Assembly: GCA_002102555.1 (NCBI GenBank) | Contig: MCFL01000008.1 | Coordinates: 124,001 to 188,000 of the forward strand | Origin: Catenaria anguillulae PL171 | Lineage: Eukaryota > Blastocladiomycota > Blastocladiomycetes > Blastocladiales > Catenariaceae | Length of the DNA: 64,000 nt | Direction: 5' to 3' | In this document: positions 34,121 through 43,551 of the stretch, in pieces | Numbering within the stretch: position 1 is the first letter of the stretch | Layout of the letters: each line of letters starts with the position of its first letter | Notes under the pieces: model-generated | Database searches by the model: none | What the model was told of the DNA's origin: nothing | The model's input: only the letters and a program-made list of their open reading frames with translations | Position numbers and translations under genes: made by a program

Positions 34121-35359
34121 ATGTCTCGCTCGCTCTCGGCATTCGCGGCCCGCGCCTTCATGCGCCGCACCGCGCCCATCCATGGCCACCTTCTCCTACC
34201 AACGATCGGCAGGCACACCCTGACCTCTTCAACCATTTACCATATGCACGCCTTCTCCTTCTCCAGCACCACCGCCAGCCGCCAAGCAACCACCACACGC
34301 TCTCACAACGCAGTCCAGCAAGAGCCCAAAGTCGTGGACCGCTCGCTCATTGCGCCTTGGTTCCACGAGCTCGATGACATGCCCGAAGAGCGCATGTGCA
34401 TTGTCGCGCCATCCACCAGGCCGCCTGCGTTTCCCGCCATGCCCGTGGGTGACCATGGCTCCAATGCAAACGTGCACACATCCAAGTCGTCTCACCCGTT
34501 CCGTCATGCACCATCGGGCAAACACTCGATCCACACGTCGGCCGTAACCTATTCCCCGCCAGACCCGGCATCCACGCCGTACGCCTCGGACGACCCGACC
34601 CAGCCCAGGTTTGACCGCAACAAGCAAATCCGGTCGCAAGCCGCCTGGCAAGAAACCCAACAAGCCGGCATCGCGTGCTCGCTATCTCCCCCTGCCGATG
34701 TCGATGCCGACATGGACGCCCGGTCTGCTGGCACACAGCCCGTTGCCGATGCATCCAACCCGACAAATGCATATGGCAAACTGCACCCGGACGACACGCA
34801 TGGCCGCGGGCACATTGGCCTTGGCGAGCACGAGCACGGTACGCCCGCGCCGCTTGCGGGAAATTGGGATGATGCGGATTTGGCGCGCAAGGATACGAGG
34901 ATTCGCACGCCTGACATGACGGATGAGATCGATGCCGACCGTGACTCGGATGAGCAAGTGCTGCCACAGAAACCAGAAGACTTTGTTGGCGCGAGCATTG
35001 CTTGGCATCCACTGGCCAACATGCTGTTTGGCCATCATCATGCGACAAGGTCTCACCATCATGGCCGCGACGTATTGGCACGTGGGTATGCGACCAGTAC
35101 CAAGCCGCAAGTCGACCGCCGCCCGATGCCCAACGTGTCCGAGATTGTGAATCCGGGTGGCGAGGGCGGGGCAAAGCCCAGGATCAAGCAGAGTATGCAA
35201 AAGACGGTGCACGTCAGGTCGGCCACGGTCAAGGAAGCAAAGACTTACGCGCATACCAGTCTGGAAGAAGAGGGCGAGCAGGAGCAGGACCCAGGTGATG
35301 AGTATCAAGATGGAGCCATCAGGAACCCGCACAAGGAATTGTCGTCGCCGGGCAACTGA
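34121..35359 (+). CDS. Uncharacterised protein with mitochondrial-type presequence
   Basis: A single exon of 412 codons from ATG 34121. I chose this start because MSRSLSAFAARAFMRRTAP is Arg/Ser/Ala-rich without acidic residues, typical of a mitochondrial targeting peptide; the frame is open to 33923 but that part is not peptide-like. The rest is hydrophilic and low in complexity, with His-rich spots (LFGHHHATRSHHHG), an acidic centre and Glu-rich end (SLEEEGEQEQDPGDEYQD). I recognise no domain. It is convergent with the kinase gene downstream. The frame is intact. Confidence 0.6.
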   Translation: MSRSLSAFAARAFMRRTAPIHGHLLLPTIGRHTLTSSTIYHMHAFSFSSTTASRQATTTRSHNAVQQEPKVVDRSLIAPWFHELDDMPEERMCIVAPSTRPPAFPAMPVGDHGSNANVHTSKSSHPFRHAPSGKHSIHTSAVTYSPPDPASTPYASDDPTQPRFDRNKQIRSQAAWQETQQAGIACSLSPPADVDADMDARSAGTQPVADASNPTNAYGKLHPDDTHGRGHIGLGEHEHGTPAPLAGNWDDADLARKDTRIRTPDMTDEIDADRDSDEQVLPQKPEDFVGASIAWHPLANMLFGHHHATRSHHHGRDVLARGYATSTKPQVDRRPMPNVSEIVNPGGEGGAKPRIKQSMQKTVHVRSATVKEAKTYAHTSLEEEGEQEQDPGDEYQDGAIRNPHKELSSPGN

Positions 35360-35670
35360 GTTTTTTTTTTGAGCGTCAGAATGTCGGCCGTGCTGTGCGA
35401 CGGCGGCCAGAGTGTGCAAAAAGAAGCCGTGGTGCTTCAACTGCGTAGATGAATTACCCCCATCCACCATCGATCATATCGTCGTCCATATCTTCAGTAG
35501 TCCTTCTTGTTCATATCTCGTCAATTCCCAACTTCGGCCGCTCCTCATGTGACCATCCCCTCCTCCCACCTTAGTGCACCAAGCACACAATGACTGTCGA
35601 AACGGAAATGTAAATACTCACATGTACACAAGTAACCGTAGTCAATCAACAATGATCATATTTCCTTCTC
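35360..35670. other. Convergent intergenic spacer
   Basis: About 310 bases between the 3' ends of two genes. It contains a 10-T run at 35361-35370; nothing else is seen. Confidence 0.4.
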
Positions 35671-37428
35671 TCACACTGGCGTGGACCCACTCGGTCGACT
35701 CGGACTCGTCGCCACTCCTGCTCCCACTTGCCCCGCCGACCCAGCACGTCGCTGCATATCCTCCAAATACCGCTCATGATAATGCTTGATGCCGCCCTTC
35801 AGCTCGCAACTGGGCGGCACCAGCGTGACGCACTTGCGATGACACGCGTACCCGCAATCGTCGCACACGAGCCGCCGGTGCATACCAAACCGTTTCTTGC
35901 ACAGCCTGCACTTGTCCATACTTGGCGGCTGCAGTAGCGAAAACCGGTGTGGAACAACGACCGTGGGCAAGCCTGGTCCAGGTGCTCCTGGTGCACTGGG
36001 TGTTCCAGGACTTGTTGGCGACACTGCCGCGGCACCGGCGTCATGGCCATTGTTGAGCGCTTCTGTGGATCCCGCGCGCGCGGGTAGCGATAAGTCGGTC
36101 ATACTCTCGCCACCTGCCGCGCCGCCGCCAGTGCCGCCTGCCGACTCGAGCAACACCATGTCAGAGCGCGTCCGTGAATGCGTCCCAAGTGCCGCCGACA
36201 CGACCGGATCCAAGTGCTCGTCAGCAACCACCTCGGCGCCCACATGCACCACAATCGCTGGTTGGTGCCTCTGCTGCTCTACAAGAACGGCCGACTTGGT
36301 CGCCTGCTCTTGCATCTCCTTTTTCACCAGCTCCACCTCGCACGCACCCAAGACGCCCAGTACGTGTTTCCAACTTGGCCGAAGTTTTGGGTTCACGTCG
36401 ACGCATTCGGTTGCGAGCGCCCACATGGCCGGAGGGCATTCTGCGGGTCGGTAAGCGACCAAGGCATCCGTGTCCACAGTGAGGCCGAGCTGTGGCGGGC
36501 GCGGAAAAAGTTCGGCACGGCGGCGTGTGACGAGCTCGAGGAGAAACACGCCGTATGAGAAGGTGTCGACCGAGGCGTCAAAGTCGGTGCACTGTCGATT
36601 GTGGGTAGGTATTACATCAATGTGAGCTGAGGGGTCAAGTAGGAGGCAATGAAAAGGTGACGTACCAGCATGATTTCGGGGGCCATGTATGCGTCTGTGC
36701 CACAATACGACATCTATACGTTTGTGCACAATGGTCAGCAAAAGTAGGGACTCGTCACATCATGTGCACCAAACACATGTCCATACCCGCTTGCGCTCCT
36801 CGGCCGTCTTTGCCCGGACCCTGGCCAGCCCAAAATCACACACCTTGACCCTCCGATTCTCCGTCACAAGCAAATTCTGGCCCTTGAGATCACGATGCAT
36901 GATATCCCGCGCATGCAAATACGCCAAAGCCCTGGCCACATCAATGGCAAACCCGACCCTTACGCGCCACGCCAAGTCTGGCTTGCCGTCCACATCATGA
37001 ATCCAATGATCGGCCAAGTTTCCCCCGGGCAAGTACTCGGTCAAGATATAGTCCTTGTGCGCCACGGGATCGTGCGCAATGCCCATGAATTGCACACAGT
37101 TTGGGTGCCGCGCAGCAGTCAATGTGTCGACCTCGCGCGCAAAGTATTTGGCAAACTCGGAGCCCGACGACGAAGCAGACCCGGGGGATGCTGGAGCAGA
37201 ATTGTGAAAGACTTCCTTGGCGGCGACTTGGGTGCCCAGGTAGTCGGCCAGCAGCACGCGACCGAAATGCCCGCGGCCCAACTCTTGTTGCAGAATGAGA
37301 TCGGAAAACGGGATCAGCGGCAGCGTCGTGTGCGAGGATGCCGTGGGCGTTGTGGCGTGGCCAGAGGGGATGGACGTCGCGATTGGCGTTGGAGGTGAGG
37401 AGGAGGAGGAGGCCGTTGAGGATGACAT
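35671..37428 (-). CDS. TKL-type protein kinase with C-terminal C1 domain
   Basis: Three exons, 37428-36787, 36713-36666 and 36591-35671, give 536 residues. The kinase domain (about 45-300) has all key motifs: Gly-rich loop GRGHFGRV, Lys in VAAKEV, catalytic HRDLKGQNLL, DFG in CDFGLARV and GTDAYMAPEI, the last encoded by a 48-nt exon. Sequence style (Tyr-kinase-like class, e.g. SYGVFLLELVTRR) places it among RAF/MLK-like Ser/Thr kinases. A Ser/Gly/Pro-rich linker leads to a C1 zinc finger (about 465-510) with the pattern H...CRLC...CDDC...HRKC...C, which in other proteins binds diacylglycerol or mediates Ras or membrane contacts. RAF has its C1 on the N-terminal side of the kinase; here it follows the kinase. 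The gene is intact. Confidence 0.88.
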
Positions 37429-37677
37429 GATTGTTTCGGCGTAACACGCTATGTGGGTGGTCGATAGGTATACGTAGTCTCCACTGGAAGGAAAAGTATT
37501 GACCGTGAGTCTCTGATTGTTTTGGGTACAGAGGTCAAATTGCCCTTGGCTTCATTGCTTTGGGGTTTCGTCCTTAGGCAATAGCATTGGAGCATTGGCT
37601 TTCGGCTATACAAGGTTGCCTGTGTGCAGTTCGTACGCGTCATCGAACTTCAGAGTCCCGGTGGGAAAAGGAAAAAC

Positions 37678-38183
37678 TGACGATGCGCAAAAGAAAACAA
37701 AAACAAAACAAAAAAAAATCATTCTACGGGACCTAGTGAGGTTGGAACAGGCGGCCTACTTGTCGTTCGACGTTTGACGGCCGAGTGTAAGGACAAGTCG
37801 ACCACGGGGCCAGCTCAAGATCATGGCCATTTGAATCGATTTTGACCGAGACTCTGTCGCATACATTGCACGATTGGAGGCATATGTGCGACAAGTCATG
37901 CACGGCCGCGCTCACGGCCATAGCTCAGCAACATAGCGAACCATACCGAGCGGTGTAAGTAGCTTTGTGGCTGCATATATATGTATACGCTGATGTACAT
38001 GCGACAGAGTCTAAGCAGGGCAAACGGTCAAAATCGATTCAAATGGCCATGATGTTGAGCTGGCCCCGTGGTCGACTTGTCCTTACACTCGGCCGTCAAA
38101 CGTCGAACGACAAGTAGGCCGCCTGTTCCAACCTCACTAGGTCCCGTAAGAATGATTTTTTTTTTTTTTTTGTTTTCTCGTCA
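37678..38183. mobile_element. Foldback/MITE-like inverted repeat element
   Basis: The left arm (37710-37861) and right arm (38000-38171) are inverted copies, about 150 bases each. They differ only by a 1-base indel (ATTCTACGG vs ATTCTTACGG), one substitution and a 13-base insertion in the right arm (38012-38024). Each arm is bounded outside by an A/T run (9 A on the left, 16 T on the right) and beyond that by TGACGA...GAAAAC and its reverse complement. The central spacer is about 138 bases. There is no coding capacity. The near-identity of the arms implies recent origin. RNA through it would form a long hairpin. Confidence 0.8.
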
Positions 38184-38296
38184 TTTTGTTCCCAGGGTGT
38201 GAACGTTGATGACGCGTTCCCGCGACTGTAGGTGTCGAAAGCCCTTCTTGAACAGGCCGCTTTCGAAGCCTCTCACATGGTTCTTTCTTGCCATAC

Positions 38297-38320
38297 ACTA
38301 ATCAGGAACGCCTGATTAGT
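38297..38320. repeat. Perfect 10-bp hairpin
   Basis: ACTAATCAGG and CCTGATTAGT are exact reverse complements separated by AACG. It lies about 160 bases upstream of the receptor start and outside the larger foldback element. Function unknown. Confidence 0.7.
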
Positions 38321-38478
38321 ATTGGGCCAGATCCATGGACGACTATGTCTTGCCCACTCATTGCAACGTCGTCATCCCGCCACAAATGAATCCGCGGCTT
38401 GTACGATTGGCCGTCAATGCACGAATCCGATTGCTTTCTGACCGTGAAGGTGCTTGGTCTTGTGTCTGCACCTGCTGC

Positions 38479-41400
38479 ATGGTAGTACTCCCAAGCGTTT
38501 TCTGCTTGCTTTTGGCGGTGGCCTCGTGCGTTTATGCAACAACCACAGTCCGCGTCCTTGTGCCGATTTGTACGAATGCTTTCTTGTGCTTGTCTGATGC
38601 CATCATGGGTCCTTGTCAAAGCAACTGACATGCTATGTCGTGCTCTCACCGGTCCCGCAGTCTACAATCAAGATGCCACGAAACCTCTCCTCGATGCCTT
38701 TTTCAACCAGACGAGCATCAAAGTCGAATTCATTTCCATGGTGCGTCCCCTTACCCAGCAAACGCCCGCCGCACCATTCTAACCAATGTCACTGTTCTTT
38801 TTTCAATATGAAGAACTCTGACATTACTGACCGTATGTCGCTAATGATTCATCCATCACCGTTCATGAGCTCCGTTCCTGACAAGAGCGTGATGGACATA
38901 TTGCGCCAGACACGGCCACCGCCGTCCAAACCATCTTTCGCAACAAGGATTCGTACATTGACCTGCTCGCACTTGACGTTGTTTGGACCGGGGATTACGG
39001 CGAGCACTTGCTTCCGCTCGATGGAGATGCCGGGCTCGCATCCGCTCTGACACTGCACAACCCACAAAATGTCGCAGCAGGCTTGGTGAATGGAAAACTG
39101 TTCGCAATTTCCCGTCTATTCAGTAGCAAATGCCAAAACAACGCTGATGACATTGTTTCACCAGAGTCGCAATCCCACAGAGCGCTGAATGTACGTTCGT
39201 CCATCAACGTTTTGGATATGTGGCATGATTCCCACTGACGTTTCCACTCAAGATGGACTCTTGTTTTATCGCGCCGACTTGCTCCAACGATATGGATACA
39301 CCAACCCTCCAGAAAACGCACGCTACTGTTTCTTCGTCATCCCAGTGCAGCAATGACGGCATCCTTATTGGCTGTTGTGACAATCACAGTTTGACGAAAT
39401 GGAGGTCATGATGGCCAAAATCATCCCGAGGAACGGAAATCCAACCCTGCATTCTATGGGCTCATTAGCCAAGTCAAGGAGCCGTACGCCATTCATCACG
39501 AGCGATAATCTATTTCTTTATCCCTGAGATAATGATCAGCACTCACTTGCTTTTCATGCCATGCAACCAGATACGAAGGGCTTACATGCAACGTCCTCGA
39601 ATACCTGATTGCCGAACAAGCAGGCACCTTGCTGGAGCCCAACCGCACCCTCTCAACCTTTGACCAACTCTCACCCATTGGCCAACGTGCAATCAACGTC
39701 GCCAAACGTTGGCGCCGCTGGCAATCCCTGGGCTACTTTCCACTCGGATTCGCCGAACAATCGTCCGCGCGCGAATGGGCACGGGGCAATGCTCTCTTCA
39801 TGCGCAATTGGCCATTTGCCACAGCCGTGACGCGCAATGCCCAGGTCACTTGGCCGTGGCGGCTCACAAAGTTGCCTGGTGGGGCAGCAACACTGGGCGG
39901 ATGGTTGTGGGGCGCGAGCAAGTATACGAGACAGCCAGAGGCGAGTCGCAGGGTGCTCGAGTTGTTTGCAGGTGCCGGGTGGCAAAAGGCAAAGGCCTTG
40001 AGTGAGGGGATGCCGCCAACGATTCCGGCATTGTACAACGGTATGCTTGGACGTTTCAATCGATCGGATCCATCTCTTCATCCCTTGACTGTGCATCTGA
40101 CCACGACGAAACAAGCGCTCAGATTCGGAGGTTTGTGCCGCGATTCCCATGTGCTCGGTCGTGTCACAGCTCAAGGTACACGATCGAGAGTCATGTCACA
40201 CCAGCGTCTCATCTTTTACTCTGCGCCAGATGTGGACTGACCCAAATTTGAACACAGGTCGCTCGCCGGCCATCCGGTGCTGCCGGCGTACACTATGCCG
40301 CCGTCTCCAAAATCATTGCCACATACTGGTTCGACATTCTGCGCGGATTTGGTGGCACGGTCGAATCGCTGCTCGACCGCATGAACCGTGAGATAGCCGC
40401 ACTTCTCGCCATTGACGTCCTGGGCGAGCCGACAAACATTGCCACGACCAGCCCCGCCGTGGCCGCATTCAATTCCATTGCATCCATTGAAATCTTGTTG
40501 CTGACTGCGGCACTCGCGTGCTTTATAGCTTGGCGAAAGACTCCCATCGTCGATACCATAGGGCTTGGGTTTCTGGTGCCGGTGACAGTGGGCGTGGTGA
40601 TGGTGCTTGTGCTCGTGTACTTGACAGCGGGCACGCCAAGCTCGGCCACTTGTGTGGGGCAGTATTGGGTGCAAGGGTTTGGATTTGCCATGACGGTTGG
40701 TGCGTGTGGTATTCACCTGTTTCGGCTCTGGGCACTATCATGTACGTTTCGTCCCATTCCCACACTGTTGAGATCCAGCAGACGGCAGAATACTACCCAC
40801 ACTTTGCTTTTTCATGTCCGCAGCCAATCCATTCGTCACGCGACGTCAAACCGCTCCTCGACAAGTCCTCGTCCTCCTCGCTCCCGCATGTACCATGACA
40901 CTCGCCATCCTCATCGCCTTTTCAGCCACCAACTGGATCGGCGCATACGAAACGACCCTCCCCAAATCCCGCTATATTGGTTGCACCTCCCCTAACCCAC
41001 TCGCAAAAACCACCGTGGCGGCCGTCTGGTACTTGAGCTACGCCGTGCAACTCACCCCAACGGTCTACTGCGGCTACAAGGCATCCACCACACTGGTCCC
41101 GGCCAGGCCGAAGCCAAGCTGCTGACGTTGAGTTTGGCCAATGCTGCGTTCCTGGCACTTGTGCTGGTGCCATTCATCGAGTTGGATCTTGTTGACCAGC
41201 CAACTGGATTCGTTTTGCGGTCGCTCGTCTTGACGGCCGCGGTCGGTGTGTTTCTAGGCGCGTACATGGCGCCGAGGGTATGGTTGGCGTACCGGTACTG
41301 GCGCGATCCGGCGGCAGCCGCTAGCCGGAACATGTATGCATCGGGTGAGGCCGCAGCAAACACGGCTGGCGGGCATTGAATACCATGCATGTGACGCAAA

Positions 41401-41867
41401 CGGCGGCCAAAGATGTTGCGTCGACTGCCCCATCGCCAAGTGTCATGGCCACGGGCACAATGACGACGACTCCCACAGGGGGTGCAACCAACACGAGTCC
41501 CATGATGGATCCAGTCAAGATGTTGCAGGCGTCACACATGAAGCGGTTCGATTTTGGATGTCAGGGCGTATTGACCATGCGGTTCGCAAGGCGCTCATGG
41601 ACAATGTACTTGACGCCGTGGAAGCTGGCGCAGACATACTTGTTGCCGAGGGAGAGGGTACTCGTTGTGCAACCGTTTGGATCGACAGCGCATGCGAGGT
41701 GCATTCCGCTGGCAGTTATTTCTCGGATCGATATGAATACGGCGGATAAGATCAATGGTAACGAGTTTAATGTGATACTTGCGAGTGGAGGTTGGATTCA
41801 GTTTATGGCAGCCGATGCGGTGGAAGCGGCAAAGTGGGTCGGCGAATTCAAGCTCGCTGTGGGATAA
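38479..41867 (+). CDS. Receptor-like protein: solute-binding domain + class C-like 7TM + PH domain (copy 2, frame breaks)
   Basis: Paralogue of the gene at 22838-26277. Exons: 38479-38569, 38661-38740, 38814-38832, 38910-39099, 39165-39190, 39253-39317, 39390-39483, 39571-40040, 40123-40175, 40258-40741, 40824-41867. Signal peptide (MVVLPSVFCLLLAVASCVYA), solute-binding domain (VRVLVPIFYNQDAT, LALDVVWTGDYGEHLLPLD, GLLFYRADLLQRYGY), 7TM region (TCVGQYWVQGFGFAMTVGA) and PH domain (ARCIPLAVISRID, VEAAKWVGEFKLAV) correspond block by block. The 19-nt exon and the 53- and 484-nt exons keep identical sizes in both copies. Copy 2 lacks two introns of copy 1 but has the others. One intron appears to use a GC donor (39318). 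Three one-base-missing frame breaks occur near 39425, 41080-41105 and 41340-41380; they may be assembly errors or early decay. Confidence 0.72.
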
Positions 41868-42442
41868 TTGTGAATACTCACTAGTGGTTCCGTATGTAAT
41901 CTGTCCATTCATTTGCCATGAAATCGGCTATTCAGCTGTCAACGCTGCCGACAGTGACGCGTCTGCAAACGAGCGCTCACCGGAATACCACTTGAGGAGA
42001 ACAAGGAGAAAAATGCTTCGCGCACTATTCCATGTATTGGCGGCCGTGCAGAGTACGAGTATATACCTCCAATGAAGCAATGGAGAACAGAAAATGTGAA
42101 ACGGAAGCCGGTCCGAGCGCACCCAACGTGGAGCCTTCCGTAGTGTCTCAATCTGGAGGTCATCATGATTTCCGTGCATGTCGCGCCAAGGGGCCGTGGA
42201 GTGATGGGAGTCAAGGCCAGATCTTTTCTATTCGCCAAGGAAGAGTCCGTGGACGTCACTGCTTTGCGGGCTTGTGTTTCCCTTGCACTTTGCGGTATGA
42301 CATGGGGATGATGGATGCCAGGATTGGTGTCGTTCAACAGGAATGCCAACTGGCTCCATACAAATATGAACAGCGAGCGACCCCACCATGTGCTCACGCA
42401 AAACTATACATTATTGAACTCAGCACACCCACCACCGTCACC
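41868..42442. other. Intergenic region
   Basis: About 575 bases between the second receptor and the small membrane-protein gene. A TATACATT at 42405-42412, 38 bases before the next ATG, may be a core promoter. Nothing else is seen. Confidence 0.4.
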
Positions 42443-43137
42443 ATGTCTGATCCAACCAACGTCACTTTTACCATGGACAACGCAGAACCATCGTCTGAAG
42501 CCCATGCGTCGCCTTCACCTCGCCATCACGTCATGGCCCAACATTGCCGCATTGTGTTTCCAACTTGACGTTTCCCAACCCAATAACATGGTCGCCGACT
42601 CCTCAAGAACAAGTCATCTTCAACGAGTCGTGCGATCGAGCCGATCGATACAGTATGTTCTCTGTTCTGGCCCTAATTTGCTTTGTAAGTCGCGGAGTAC
42701 TCAGGCAGCACCATTGTACACGTTCAGGTCAAACTGCTTACAAGCAATGGGTCAACGGCATGCTGCTCACCTCGGTGTACAACTTGGGCAAGTACCGGTC
42801 GCCCTTCTCCATGGTCACGGCTTGGGGCATTCCGATTCTGTTTGCAGCGGATATGGCAGTGCAATGTGTGCCCGTGTGGCAAGGCTATCGAGAGATCAGG
42901 ATGCTGCCAAGGGCCGAGTCGGATTTCAACCAAAGGGGATATCGGTTCCGCCACTTTGCATTGGCAAGGATGTTTTCGGTGAGTAGTGAGAGCGGCGAGG
43001 AGCAAGTTGGCCAGGCTGGACCTGATCCTGCTGGGGGTTCTGCTCCATGTGAAGTGTTGAACGCAGCGGCAACAGCCACAGCGACGACGTGGAGGAGGTG
43101 GGGCACACGGTGGGGAAAGCTTGACGAGCAGGCCTAG
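42443..43137 (+). CDS. Small membrane protein, paralogue of the gene at 58371 (one frame break)
   Basis: Exon 2 (42728-43137) and most of exon 1 (to 42652) are supported by the minus-strand paralogue at 58371-58997: TWSPTPQEQVIFNESC, WVNGMLLTSVYNLGKYRSPFS and CVPVWQGYREIRMLPRAESDFNQRG. Two hydrophobic segments are likely membrane helices. The 75-nt intron (GTATGT...TTCAG) splits a Ser codon at the same place as in the paralogue. It has no stop and a length divisible by three, so it could be mis-annotated as coding. From ATG 42443 the frame must drop one base near 42530-42545 to join the conserved part. The C-terminal tail is Ala/Thr-rich. The family is unknown to me. Confidence 0.6.
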
Positions 43138-43551
43138 TTTGCTGTCAACGTAATCGTACGAGGGCTTTTGACATCTTTTTACAAAATGGAACGACGTACA
43201 TACACATCTCTTGTCAGTGTTCTGTTTCTATTCCAAGAGCGTTCCACGCTGCTTCTGTGGCGTTTCGCATTCTCGACCTGGCATGTACATAGAACAAAAG
43301 TGTCGGAACCACGTACACCACAAATCAATGCAGTCCATAGATTCATTTTCCACTCAAAGCACCCGACGCAATCCTCGTGGAACCATTGAATCCGTCGAAT
43401 TGCATCACTTCCACGTCTCCTTCAGGTTTCCAGTACTCGCCGGCTCGTCCTCCACACCTCACCACACAGCCGTCCTGAACATCCGCCGAGTTCCCACTGG
43501 ATTCACTGCATTGCGTCGCGTGTACCCTGCGCCTCGGCCCCAAATCGAAAA
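43138..43551. other. Intergenic region
   Basis: About 410 bases without a supported gene or motif, preceding the F-box-like gene. Confidence 0.4.

Larger units (their letters stand above)
37429..38478. other. Intergenic region carrying a large foldback element
   Basis: About 1.05 kb between the divergent kinase and receptor genes. Nearly half is the inverted repeat at 37678-38183, and a perfect 10-bp hairpin lies at 38297-38320. No coding gene is supported. Confidence 0.6.

Noticed and set aside
38886-38909. Alternative in-frame acceptor adding eight codons to receptor copy 2
   Set aside because: The paralogue supports the downstream acceptor (CCAG|AC) and has no equivalent to the added residues. 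It remains a possible isoform.
39191-39252. Attractive reading IPTDVSTQDGLLFYR across 39226-39270
   Set aside because: It needs an acceptor where there is no AG. The CTGAC near its start fits an intron branch site, and the 26-nt exon solution aligns exactly with the paralogue.
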